A stretch of DNA of 37,129 nt. Source: an uncultured Bacteroidales bacterium. GTDB taxonomy: Bacteria; Bacteroidota; Bacteroidia; Bacteroidales; F082. Shown here piece after piece: positions 10,393-17,261 of this stretch. The stretch lies in the NCBI GenBank assembly GCA_947166105.1, contig CAMVCZ010000032.1, positions 1-37,129 on the forward strand. Reading direction: 5' to 3'. The position numbers were made by a program, and so were the translations under genes. The notes under the pieces were generated by a model. It did not search any database, was not told where the DNA came from, and saw only the letters and a program-made list of their open reading frames with translations. The first letter of the stretch is position 1, and every line of letters begins with the position of its first letter.

Positions 10393-10576
10393 GTCTGTAT
10401 GTTGAATTGTTGGTTGTTTAATTGTTTAAATGTTGTTTCATCACAAAACTTGCAAAACTCTCAAAACCCTTGTTTAGGTGGGGGAAGCAGCCAACAGGCC
10501 TGCTTCCCGGCGGCAACGCGGTTGCGTGCCGCCCTCATCATTCAAAAGGTTTTGCATTGTTTTGTGGGTTTTGTGA
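10393..10576 (-). repeat. pyrB-pyrI spacer with two strong hairpins
   Basis: The spacer holds GGGAAGCAG (10482-10490) / CTGCTTCCC (10500-10508), a 9-bp perfect stem. Directly next to it, 10509-10533 forms GGCGGC / GCCGCC with an inner ACGC / GCGT stem. Neither is followed by a good T run on the minus strand. They may set the relative amounts of pyrB and pyrI mRNA, stall processing, or be REP-like repeats. No coding signal is seen. Confidence 0.65.
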
Positions 10577-11497
10577 TTATTTTAGACCTAATATGGAAGC
10601 GATGAGGGCTTGACGGGCATAGACTCCGTTTTGTGCCTGTTGGAAGTAATAGGCCTTCGGGTTGGCGTCCACGTCCACATGGATTTCATTGACGCGCGGC
10701 AGCGGGTGCAGCACACGGCAATTGGGCTTCGATGCGTCCAACATGGCGTTGCGCAGCACATACGAGTTCTTCACCTTCTCGTATTCCTCTGGGTCGGGGA
10801 AGCGCTCGCGCTGGATGCGGGTCATGTAGATGATGTCGGAGTGGGGGATGGCATCCTCCAATTCGGTGTACTGGTGGTATTCGAGGTTGCGGTCCTTGAT
10901 GTGCTGCTTCACCACGCTCGGCAGCTTCAGTTCGACGGGCGAGACGAGGTTGAACTTCGCATTGAAGTGGCACATGGCTTCCACGAGGCTGTGGACGGTG
11001 CGGCCGTATTTCAGGTCGCCGACGAGGGTAATCTCCAGATTTTCAAGTGTTCCCTGTGTCTTGCGGATGCTGTAGAGGTCGAGCATACATTGGGTGGGAT
11101 GCTGGTTGGCACCGTCGCCCGCGTTGATGACCGGCACTTTCGACACTTCGGAGGCAAAACGTGCCGAGCCTTCGATGGGGTTGCGCATGACGATGAGGTC
11201 GGCATAGCTTGCCACCATCGTGATGGTGTCGGCGAGCGATTCTCCCTTCTGGATGCTCGTTCCCGCCGTGCTGCTGAATCCGATGACGTTGCCGCCCAAA
11301 AGTTGGATGGCCGTCTCGAAACTCAAGCGGGTGCGCGTCGATGGCTCGAAGAACAGCGAGGCGATGATGCGCCCGTTCAGCAGGTTCTGGTGCGGGTTTT
11401 TCTCGAAGTCCTCGGCGATGTCGAGGACGTGGCAGATCTCCTCAGGCGTGTAGTCGCTGATGGAAATCAGGCTGCGGTTTTTCAGTGAAATTGACAT
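10577..11497 (-). CDS. pyrB: aspartate carbamoyltransferase catalytic chain
   Basis: A 306-residue catalytic subunit that makes N-carbamoyl-L-aspartate from carbamoyl phosphate and aspartate, the first committed step of pyrimidine synthesis. The carbamoyl-phosphate loop EPSTRTR is at residues 51-57. KGESLADT carries the mobile-loop lysine near 84. HPTQ (near 133), [10 protein letters not shown] (near 161) and HPLPRVNEI (near 265) complete the active site. Length fits the family. The ATG at 11497 is overlapped by the last codons of the leader ORF and lies about 30 bases downstream of an intrinsic terminator, which points to attenuation control (see the leader entries). Confidence 0.97.
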   Translation of the reverse strand: MSISLKNRSLISISDYTPEEICHVLDIAEDFEKNPHQNLLNGRIIASLFFEPSTRTRLSFETAIQLLGGNVIGFSSTAGTSIQKGESLADTITMVASYADLIVMRNPIEGSARFASEVSKVPVINAGDGANQHPTQCMLDLYSIRKTQGTLENLEITLVGDLKYGRTVHSLVEAMCHFNAKFNLVSPVELKLPSVVKQHIKDRNLEYHQYTELEDAIPHSDIIYMTRIQRERFPDPEEYEKVKNSYVLRNAMLDASKPNCRVLHPLPRVNEIHVDVDANPKAYYFQQAQNGVYARQALIASILGLK

Positions 11498-11646
11498 AGG
11501 CTTATGGATTTAGTTTGTTGATATTGCAAAAAAAAGACGGCCAACAATGTGACCGCCAAATATGATAAAAAAGGAAAACTCACGGTGAGGGAACAAGTTG
11601 ATTCCCAAGTTTCAATCTTTTCCGATGGCTTGTTTAGGTACTTCAT
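11482..11646 (-). CDS. putative pyrBI leader peptide
   Basis: A 54-codon open frame starting at ATG 11646, 7 bases after a TATCTTTG promoter box. It runs through a U-rich tract (codons for SFPFLSYL, complement of 11558-11580), then through an intrinsic terminator hairpin, and ends 16 bases inside pyrB in another frame. The layout is that of the E. coli pyrL leader, where a ribosome following closely behind RNA polymerase blocks the terminator when UTP is scarce. The sequence around the start, TTTGCAGTCCGATGAA, is nearly identical to the bamD start region, which supports real initiation here. The peptide need not have a function of its own. No homology to pyrL is claimed. Confidence 0.55.
   Translation of the reverse strand: MKYLNKPSEKIETWESTCSLTVSFPFLSYLAVTLLAVFFLQYQQTKSISLCQFH
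11528..11557 (-). terminator. intrinsic terminator in the pyrB leader (attenuator)
   Basis: On the minus strand GGCGGTC (complement of 11551-11557) pairs with GGCCGTC (complement of 11536-11542) through seven pairs, two of them G-U, across an 8-base loop. Eight T follow (complement of 11528-11535). It ends about 30 bases before pyrB and can only act on transcripts entering pyrB. A T-rich pause-like tract lies just upstream. Confidence 0.8.
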
Positions 11647-11653
11647 CGGACTG

Positions 11654-11661
11654 CAAAGATA
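11654..11661 (-). promoter_or_regulatory. TAnnTTTG promoter box of the pyr operon
   Basis: The complement reads TATCTTTG, a full match to the Bacteroidetes -7 box. The leader ATG follows after CAGTCCG. The transcription start would fall within a few bases of that ATG. I do not see a convincing TTTG -33 element. Confidence 0.65.
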
Positions 11662-11732
11662 GGAAAGTTTTTGGTTTTGTATGGGGGAAGGGCGGAAAAA
11701 AAACATAAAACGAGAAAAAAAGAATGTCTGAA

Positions 11733-11762
11733 TAATTCAACGGGGCAATTCATTCCCCGAAA
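11733..11762 (+). repeat. 30-base repeat, partial copy of a two-hairpin element
   Basis: The 30 bases starting TAATTCAACGGGG are repeated exactly at 11893-11922. They contain CGGGG / CCCCG arms, the second hairpin of the composite element described at 11875-11919. The first hairpin is absent here. Confidence 0.75.
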
Positions 11763-11803
11763 AATCCCCAACACTGCGAAAAAAACGGAGTCGTTTCATC
11801 TGT

Positions 11804-11846
11804 GGGGATTGAAATCGCCCGATGGCATATCGTCACCCCTTCAGGG
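11804..11846 (-). repeat. composite two-hairpin REP-like element, reverse copy
   Basis: Read on the minus strand this is CCCTGAAGGGGTGAC, seven bases, then CATCGGGCGATTTCAATCCCC. It aligns with the forward copies at 11875-11919 and 20432-20475, with the same 7-base spacer. Confidence 0.65.
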
Positions 11847-11874
11847 TTCCTCCGCGCCTCCTGCCTGTTTCCAA

Positions 11875-11919
11875 GTCCTGAAAGGACGACCCTAATTCAA
11901 CGGGGCAATTCATTCCCCG
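11875..11919 (+). repeat. composite two-hairpin REP-like element
   Basis: GTCCTGAAAGGACGAC (a short hairpin) is followed by a 7-base spacer and then CAACGGGG-CAATTCATT-CCCCG (a second hairpin). The same arrangement occurs at 20432-20475, 8.5 kb away, and inverted at 11804-11846. Conserved stems with a fixed spacer mark this as a dispersed repeat family. Confidence 0.75.
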
Positions 11920-11964
11920 AAAGACGCGTGACCTGCGGCAGCACCTCGACGGGCAAAAAAACAT

Positions 11965-11998
11965 GTAGAGACGCCACACTGTGATGCGACGTCTCTAC
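11965..11998. repeat. GTAGAGACG...CGTCTCTAC hairpin repeat
   Basis: A 9-bp perfect stem GTAGAGACG / CGTCTCTAC is preceded on the plus strand by seven A, so on the minus strand it is followed by a T run and could terminate leftward transcripts of the decayed gene to its right. The stem resembles a repeat common in Bacteroidetes genomes (from memory). A further nested hairpin, GGCAAGC-ggga-GCTTGC-like (about 12007-12053), stands next to it. Confidence 0.65.
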
Positions 11999-12103
11999 GA
12001 TTCTCATGCGGGATTTGCAAATGGCAAGCGGGACGCTTGCGAACCGCAAATTTCCCCTTCGCTCGCCTTACGATTGGCTTATCCGCAAGGAACAGGGGAT
12101 GCA

Positions 12104-12319
12104 TTACTCGGCAGGAATAACGAGGCGAACAGAATGGCCGTTACTCTTATCGTCCTTATAATTGCCGTTGAGGCTGCTTAAAGTCACGTAAGTCGCCTGA
12201 TCTGTGTTTGCGGTTGAAGCCGACCAATAGCCACAGGAAGTGCCCACCCCAGTGCATTTAGTCGTTTGACCAGTAGAATAGGTATAAACGCAGTAGCCGG
12301 CGGCGGGAAGGAAGACAAG
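12104..12319 (-). pseudogene. decayed 3' end of a FISUMP-type surface protein gene
   Basis: On the minus strand an open frame ending at TAA 12104-12106 encodes LVFLPAAGY..., then GVGTSCGYWSAST, and finally SNGHSVRLVIPAE. This is the C-terminal signature of the Fibrobacter succinogenes major paralogous (FISUMP) domain: a PAAG(Y/F) segment, a G-x-YWS(A/S)S segment and a closing (F/H)SVRLV. Only about 71 residues remain. The frame continues upstream to about 12445 without a usable start codon and with no FISUMP features, so the gene is truncated. The rest of 11700-12469 holds repeats only. Confidence 0.6.
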
Positions 12320-12400
12320 CGCAAAAATAAGGAATTTTTGGGTTATGGCGCTGTTCCCGCCGAAATCTTTTTTCCTTCGGCCTCCCGCGTCGCACGATGG

Positions 12401-12425
12401 GCAAAACGGCGCTTTTTTGGCCGTT
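12401..12425 (-). terminator. weak hairpin downstream of the antiporter gene
   Basis: AACGGC (12405-12410) pairs with GCCGTT (12420-12425) around a 9-base loop. Read leftward, the stem runs into TTTTGCCC. It is a plausible but weak end of the antiporter operon transcript, 45 bases past its stop codon. Confidence 0.4.
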
Positions 12426-12469
12426 GAACAAACAAATGTTTGCCGTCTACTTAGTCCATATATTAATGG

Positions 12470-13930
12470 TCAATCGTCGGAATCTCCCATGAGGATAATC
12501 AGGTGGTCGCCGGGATGAAGCACCATGCTGCCGTGCGGAACGAGGAACTGGCTTTCGCGTTTGACCATCATCACGCGGATGCCATGAGGCAGATGCAGGT
12601 CGCGCAGCGTTGCCCCCGAAGTGAGGTCTTCTGGCATGACCACATGGTCGCGCGTCATTCCCATCTCTTCCGGTATCTCTATCCCGAATGTCTCCACATG
12701 AGGAGCCTCGTCATAACTGAGATTCAGAATCTTGGCCATCTTGCCTAACGACAGGCCTTTGAGCAGCAAGGAGAATAGCGTGATTAGAAACACGATGTTG
12801 AACATTTCCGACGAGTTTTCCAAGCCGGCGATCACGGGGCAGAGGGCAAAAAGGATGGGGCCGGCGCCTTTCATGCCAACCCACGAGACGAATGTCTTGG
12901 CCTTGAAAGACATGTCTTTGAACGGCAGCAGACACAGATAGACGCTGGCCGGACGCGCCACCAACATCATGAACAGGCCAATCAGAAGCGCCGGAAGAAT
13001 CAACGGCAGCATTTGCGAGGGGCGAGCCAGCAAGCCTAACATGAGGAACATGGTGAGTTGCATGAGCCATGTAAGCCCGTCAAAGAAATGGAGCATCTCT
13101 TTTCGCTGCTTCAGACGGGCTTTGTTGCCGATGATGATGGAGGCCACATAGAGTGCCAGCAGGCCGTTACCGTGCAACTTGGAGGCAATGCCGTTGGTGA
13201 AGAAGCCCACGCTGAGAATCAGGATGGCGGTAAGGGCGAAGCTGGGAAAACTGACGCGGTCGAGGAGCCACTTCGTCGCAAATCCCATGGCGATGCCTAT
13301 GGCCAAGCCCACGACAATCTGGATGGCCATGACCGCAAGGACTGACATGGCTAATGACAAAGGCCCGTTGGCGAGCAACTCCTCCGTGGTAAGCATTTTC
13401 ACCAAGATGATGGTGAGCGTGTAGGCCATGGGGTCGTTGCTGCCGGATTCCAATTCCAGCATGGGGCTGAGGTTTTCCCTAAGGTGCAGCTTCTTTTCGC
13501 GAAGGACGGAGAAGACGGAGGCGGAGTCGGTCGACCCCATCACGGCGGCCAGCAGTAGACACGCCAAGACGGGCAGATTGTCAACGCGCCCAAAGGTAAT
13601 CCAAATGAACAGACCCGTCAGGACGACGGTAAACAAGACACCCAACGTGGAAAGGACGATACCCTGCTTGATGACAGGCCGCGTTTCGGCGAAGGAGGTC
13701 TCTAATCCGGCCGTGAACATGATGATGGTCATAGCAAAGTGGCCGATGGATTCTGCCACCTCGTAGTTGTCGAAGCGCAGGCCAATGCCATCGGTGCCTA
13801 CCAACATGCCTAATAGCAGGAAAACCAGCAAGGAAGGTGCACCCAACTTGCTGCCTACTTTGGAGACCAAGATGGTCACAAACACCAGCAGGGAGGCCAG
13901 AAGAAGCAGGTTCTCGGACAGCAGCATCAT
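12470..13930 (-). CDS. NhaP/CvrA-type cation (K+ or Na+)/proton antiporter with TrkA-C domain
   Basis: A 486-residue inner-membrane antiporter of the cation:proton antiporter superfamily. About 12 hydrophobic segments span residues 5-385. The core has GSTDSASVFSVL (near 133-144) and ELESGSNDPMAY (near 158-169); the ND pair is the ion-binding signature. The C-terminal cytosolic part (about 410-486, ending HPGDHLIILMGDSDD) is a TrkA-C/RCK-C-like regulatory domain. It lacks the longer C-terminal extension of E. coli CvrA. The ATG overlaps the stop codon of the STAS gene (ATGA), so translation is coupled. Its membership of a SpoIIE-STAS operon suggests regulation by phosphorylation switching. Ion specificity cannot be read from the sequence. 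Confidence 0.88.
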   Translation of the reverse strand: MMLLSENLLLLASLLVFVTILVSKVGSKLGAPSLLVFLLLGMLVGTDGIGLRFDNYEVAESIGHFAMTIIMFTAGLETSFAETRPVIKQGIVLSTLGVLFTVVLTGLFIWITFGRVDNLPVLACLLLAAVMGSTDSASVFSVLREKKLHLRENLSPMLELESGSNDPMAYTLTIILVKMLTTEELLANGPLSLAMSVLAVMAIQIVVGLAIGIAMGFATKWLLDRVSFPSFALTAILILSVGFFTNGIASKLHGNGLLALYVASIIIGNKARLKQRKEMLHFFDGLTWLMQLTMFLMLGLLARPSQMLPLILPALLIGLFMMLVARPASVYLCLLPFKDMSFKAKTFVSWVGMKGAGPILFALCPVIAGLENSSEMFNIVFLITLFSLLLKGLSLGKMAKILNLSYDEAPHVETFGIEIPEEMGMTRDHVVMPEDLTSGATLRDLHLPHGIRVMMVKRESQFLVPHGSMVLHPGDHLIILMGDSDD

Positions 13931-14229
13931 TGGAACTCGAATAGATTCATGAAGCCCGTAATCATGAAGACGTTGCGCACGTCGGCACTGAGGTCTTTGA
14001 CGACGACTTTCCCGCCTTTGGTGTCGGCTGCCTTGCGGAGGGTGAGGAAGAGCCGTAGACCCGAACTGGAAATGTACTCCAGTTTCGAACAGTCGAGGAT
14101 GACCGTTCCTCTGGCTTTCTCTTGGAGGGCTTCAAACTGTGCAGCCGATTCTTGGGCGGCAAGTGTGTCTAATCGGCCACAGAGAGTGGCCACCGTTTCT
14201 TTTCCTTGAGTATTGATGTTGATTTCCAT
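13927..14229 (-). CDS. STAS-domain protein, anti-sigma factor antagonist type
   Basis: A 100-residue single STAS domain like SpoIIAA/RsbV. The phosphorylation loop reads CSKLEYISSSGLRL (about 47-60). Ser55 aligns with the phospho-serine; the Asp that usually precedes it is Ser54 here. Such proteins are phosphorylated by a HATPase-type kinase and reactivated by a PP2C/SpoIIE phosphatase; both activities are encoded in the gene 4 bases upstream. The 3' end overlaps the antiporter start. In classical systems the final target is a sigma factor; none is encoded nearby. Confidence 0.92.
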   Translation of the reverse strand: MEININTQGKETVATLCGRLDTLAAQESAAQFEALQEKARGTVILDCSKLEYISSSGLRLFLTLRKAADTKGGKVVVKDLSADVRNVFMITGFMNLFEFQ

Positions 14230-14233
14230 GGTG

Positions 14234-15649
14234 TTAGATGTTTTTAGTCATTGATAAGATGTTTTTGCCGCCGTTGCGCTCATAGCTTACGTTGTCCATG
14301 ATGCTGCGGACAAGATAGATGCCCAAGCCGCCCACTTGCCGATTTTCGATGCTTTGCGAAACGTCGGCATCGGGCTGGGCGGTGGGGTCGAAGGGTTGGC
14401 CGCTGTCGCTGATGACAAACGACAGCGAATGTTCGCGGATGATGGCCTCAATGTCAACCAGTCCGTCGGTGCCTTCGGGGTAGGCGTACATGATGACGTT
14501 GGTCACAGCCTCCTCCAAGGCGAGATTCAGGCTGAGGGTGAGGCTGTGGTCGAGGTGCTTTTCCTCAGCGATGGTCTCCACGAAGTCAGCCAACTGTGGA
14601 ATCTGCTGTATGTCATTATGAATGAGGAGATGACGCTCTGAAGTATCGGGAGTCTCTTCGTTCAGGTAGTGGATGAAGAGCATTGTGATGTCGTCGCTCT
14701 GCGGAGCGTTGCCAACGAAATCGCTTATGGCCTTCTGCATTTCCTCCAAATGCGCCTTTGAACCCTTGAGTTCCGACAAGGCATTGATCATACGCTCCTC
14801 GCCGAACAGTTCGTGCTTGGCGTTTTCCGCCTCGGTGACGCCGTCGGTGTAGAGGAAAAGAGTGTCGTCGTATTTCAGGTCGGTTTCCTGCTCTTGGAAG
14901 GCTGTGCCGGCAACGATTCCGAGCGGCACGTTGCTCACCACGGGAAGTGGTGTCTTTGCGGTATTCAGAAGCACAGGGGCGTTGTGGCCCGCGTTGCAGT
15001 AGCGCAAATGGCCAGTCTTCATGTCGAGCACACCGCAGAAGAAGGTGACGAACATCGTGCTCTCGTTCATGTCCGACATGCTCTCGTTCATTGCCGTGAC
15101 GATGCGTCCGGGACTCTTCTCATGGGCGGCCAACGTTCGGAAAAGGCTGCGTGTGACGGCCATCACCAAGGAAGCCGGAACGCCCTTGCCGCTCACGTCG
15201 CCGATGCAGAAGTAGAGTTTCTCATCCATGATGAAGAAATCGAAGAGGTCGCCGCCCACTTCCTTGGCCGGGACGATGGAGGCGAAGATGTCGATGTCGC
15301 CGCGCTCGGGATAGGACGGGAAGATCTTGGGGATCATCGACATTTGGATGCCTTTGGCAATCTCCAATTCGTTCTCCATGCGTTCCTTCACGGTGGTGAT
15401 TTCGCCAAGTTCCTTCATGTTGCGGACAGAGCGTATCATTAGGAACACGATCATGGCGAGACCCAGGATCAGCAGGCCAACGAACACGGGGCCTGCCAAG
15501 GGGTGCGATTCCTCTTTCAAGACGTAGAAATACACCATCAGGCCGATGCCGGCGAAGACGATGCCGACGATGAGGAGCATCACGAGGCTGAGCCTGACCT
15601 TCAGGCTCTTTTTGGCTTTGTTGAAAAGGTTGTCTTCTTTCTGTCCCAT
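14234..15649 (-). CDS. SpoIIE/PP2C phosphatase fused to HATPase (RsbW-like) domain, membrane-bound
   Basis: A 471-residue sensor-type protein. Two transmembrane helices (about 19-43 and 52-72) are followed by a short helical linker and then a PP2C/SpoIIE phosphatase domain (about 100-330) with EVGGD (130-134), GDVSGKG (150-156), NAGHNAP, LYTDGVTEA and a closing SDDITM. The last 135 residues are a GHKL HATPase of the anti-sigma kinase type: N-box ALEEAVTNVIMYAYP and G-box GGLGIYLVRSIMD. The opposing kinase and phosphatase activities on one polypeptide suggest a self-contained switch acting on the STAS protein encoded next. The promoter lies in the 48-base gap to cstA (TACCTTTG, complement of 15676-15683). 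The signal sensed is unknown; the periplasmic loop is only about 9 residues. Confidence 0.93.
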   Translation of the reverse strand: MGQKEDNLFNKAKKSLKVRLSLVMLLIVGIVFAGIGLMVYFYVLKEESHPLAGPVFVGLLILGLAMIVFLMIRSVRNMKELGEITTVKERMENELEIAKGIQMSMIPKIFPSYPERGDIDIFASIVPAKEVGGDLFDFFIMDEKLYFCIGDVSGKGVPASLVMAVTRSLFRTLAAHEKSPGRIVTAMNESMSDMNESTMFVTFFCGVLDMKTGHLRYCNAGHNAPVLLNTAKTPLPVVSNVPLGIVAGTAFQEQETDLKYDDTLFLYTDGVTEAENAKHELFGEERMINALSELKGSKAHLEEMQKAISDFVGNAPQSDDITMLFIHYLNEETPDTSERHLLIHNDIQQIPQLADFVETIAEEKHLDHSLTLSLNLALEEAVTNVIMYAYPEGTDGLVDIEAIIREHSLSFVISDSGQPFDPTAQPDADVSQSIENRQVGGLGIYLVRSIMDNVSYERNGGKNILSMTKNI

Positions 15650-15675
15650 TATAAGTTAGGTTGTTGTTTCGGCGG

Positions 15676-15683
15676 CAAAGGTA
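15676..15683 (-). promoter_or_regulatory. TAnnTTTG promoter box of the SpoIIE-STAS-antiporter operon
   Basis: The complement reads TACCTTTG and lies 26 bases upstream of the ATG at 15649, in the gap after cstA. It gives the operon its own promoter, independent of cstA. Confidence 0.6.
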
Positions 15684-15697
15684 ATAAAAATTGGTAG

Positions 15698-17164
15698 TTA
15701 TGTTTGTTTTGCTTTAGTAATTGTTTTCCGATACCACACCGCGAACCACGCGATAGCCACCAACACGCAAAGGCCGCCCAGCGGATAGCCGATGCTGATG
15801 GGCAGGCCGAGTATCTGCTTCGAGACGAAGAAGTAGGTGGAGCAGACGGCGGTCATGAAAAGTGCCGGAATCAGGGTGATCCAGAAGCATTTGCGTTCTT
15901 GCACCAAATAAGCGGTCAAGGCCCAGAGGGTGAAGACGGCGAGGGTTTGGTTGAAGAAGCCCATGTACTGCCAGATGATGTTGAAGCCGTTGGGGTTGGC
16001 TATCTGCCACACCAGCATGGCGATGGAGATGGCGAAAAGCGGCAGGCAGATGAAAAGACGCTTGCGGACTGGGGTTTGGTCGATTTTCAACCAGTCGGCC
16101 ACGATGAGGCGGCTGGAGCGGAAAGCGGTGTCGCCGCTGGTGATGGGTGCGGCCACCACGCCTAACATGGCTAATACTGCACCGAAGGCACCCAGCCAGT
16201 CGCGGCTCACGAGATGCACCACCGCCGGCGCCGAAGTGGAGAAGCCGTTGGAGCCTTCAATGAGGTCGTAGCCGGGCGTGGGGTCGGCGTAGAAAAACCA
16301 CATGCCTATCGTGGCCCAAATCAAGGCCACCAAGCCTTCGGTCACCATGGCGCCGTAGAAGACACGGCGACCCATGCGCTCCGTCTTCAGGCAGCGACCC
16401 ATCAGCGGGCTTTGCGTGGCATGGAAGCCCGACACGGCACCGCAGGCCACGGTGATGAAGAGGGCAGGGAAGATGTGGTCGGTCCAATGTTCGGGGTCGG
16501 CTTTGGCACCCATGTCGTAGAAATGGCTCCACAACTCGGGCAGGTTCGGCATCTTGGCGAAAAGCACCACCATCAACGCCACGGCCATGAAAACCAGCGC
16601 CACGGCAAACACCGGATAAACCTTGCCGATAATCTTGTCGATGGGCAGCATCGTGGCTATGACATAGTAGGCGAAGATGATGATGACCCACATCATGGTG
16701 TCGCCGCCAATCAGATGCAGTATCGCTGCCGGAGAGTAAACAAACACGGTGCCTCCGACAAGCAAAGTCAACAAGGTCAGGGCCAGCGCGACGCTTTTCG
16801 TCCACTTGCCCAAGTACTTCCCGATGATTTCCGGCAGGCTTGCGCCGCCGTTGCGCATCGAAGTCATGCCGCTCAGGTAGTCGTGTACGGCTCCGGCGAA
16901 GATGGTGCCGAGGACGATCCACAGGTAGGCCACGGGACCGAACTTGGCGCCCATGATGGCACCGAAGATGGGGCCTGTGCCGGCAATGTTGAGGAACTGG
17001 ATCATGTAAACCTTCCAGTTGGGAAGCACCATGAAATCGACGTTGTCGCGCTTGGCGATGGCCGGCGTCACGCGGTCGTCGGGGCCAAATACCCGCTCCA
17101 CGAAACGCCCATAGAACAAGTAGCCCAGAATCAGGATGCCAAGGCTAATGATAAAAGTAATCAT
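15698..17164 (-). CDS. cstA: CstA family carbon starvation protein (pyruvate/peptide transporter type)
   Basis: A 488-residue polytopic membrane protein of the CstA family. Signatures are GTGPIFGAIMGAKFGPVAYLW-like sequence (about 62-82), GAVHDYLSGMTSMRNGGASLPEIIG (about 91-115) and CGAVSGFHATQSPL (about 237-250). It is shorter than E. coli CstA (701 residues) but matches the compact Bacteroidetes form. Members import pyruvate or peptides when carbon is scarce. A likely promoter, TAATTTTG (complement of 17206-17213), lies 41 bases upstream and interleaves with the divergent argS promoter. The gene appears to be a single transcription unit. Confidence 0.93.
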   Translation of the reverse strand: MITFIISLGILILGYLFYGRFVERVFGPDDRVTPAIAKRDNVDFMVLPNWKVYMIQFLNIAGTGPIFGAIMGAKFGPVAYLWIVLGTIFAGAVHDYLSGMTSMRNGGASLPEIIGKYLGKWTKSVALALTLLTLLVGGTVFVYSPAAILHLIGGDTMMWVIIIFAYYVIATMLPIDKIIGKVYPVFAVALVFMAVALMVVLFAKMPNLPELWSHFYDMGAKADPEHWTDHIFPALFITVACGAVSGFHATQSPLMGRCLKTERMGRRVFYGAMVTEGLVALIWATIGMWFFYADPTPGYDLIEGSNGFSTSAPAVVHLVSRDWLGAFGAVLAMLGVVAAPITSGDTAFRSSRLIVADWLKIDQTPVRKRLFICLPLFAISIAMLVWQIANPNGFNIIWQYMGFFNQTLAVFTLWALTAYLVQERKCFWITLIPALFMTAVCSTYFFVSKQILGLPISIGYPLGGLCVLVAIAWFAVWYRKTITKAKQT

Positions 17165-17201
17165 AGTGGTCAGAGAGTTGCTATCTTGTGATGAATTTTA
17201 A

Positions 17202-17234
17202 TTTGCAAAATTAGGGAAAAAAATACTACTTTTG
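17202..17234 (+). promoter_or_regulatory. argS promoter (TTTG - 21 bases - TACTTTTG)
   Basis: TTTG (17202-17205) and TACTTTTG (17227-17234) are separated by 21 bases, close to the Bacteroidetes consensus TTTG-N19-21-TAnnTTTG. This is the best two-box promoter in the window. ATG 17262 follows after 27 bases. Confidence 0.75.
17206..17213 (-). promoter_or_regulatory. TAnnTTTG box for cstA, interleaved with the argS promoter
   Basis: The complement reads TAATTTTG and begins one base from the argS -33 box. Polymerase could not occupy both promoters at once. No -33 box is evident for this direction. Confidence 0.5.
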
Positions 17235-17261
17235 CACATCGAAAAGAATAATGTATTGTAT

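Noticed and set aside
9946..10605. Plus-strand frame of over 200 codons across pyrI and the pyrB-pyrI spacer.
   Set aside because: Antisense shadow of pyrI; the translation shows no domain and PyrI is unambiguous.
11733..11922. Exact 30-base repeat 160 bases apart, resembling the start of a CRISPR array.
   Set aside because: Only two copies, a 130-base interval that contains an inverted related element, and no cas genes. It is a dispersed hairpin repeat.
11671..12181. Several short plus- and minus-strand frames in the repeat region.
   Set aside because: They translate the hairpin repeats and have no start context or family resemblance.
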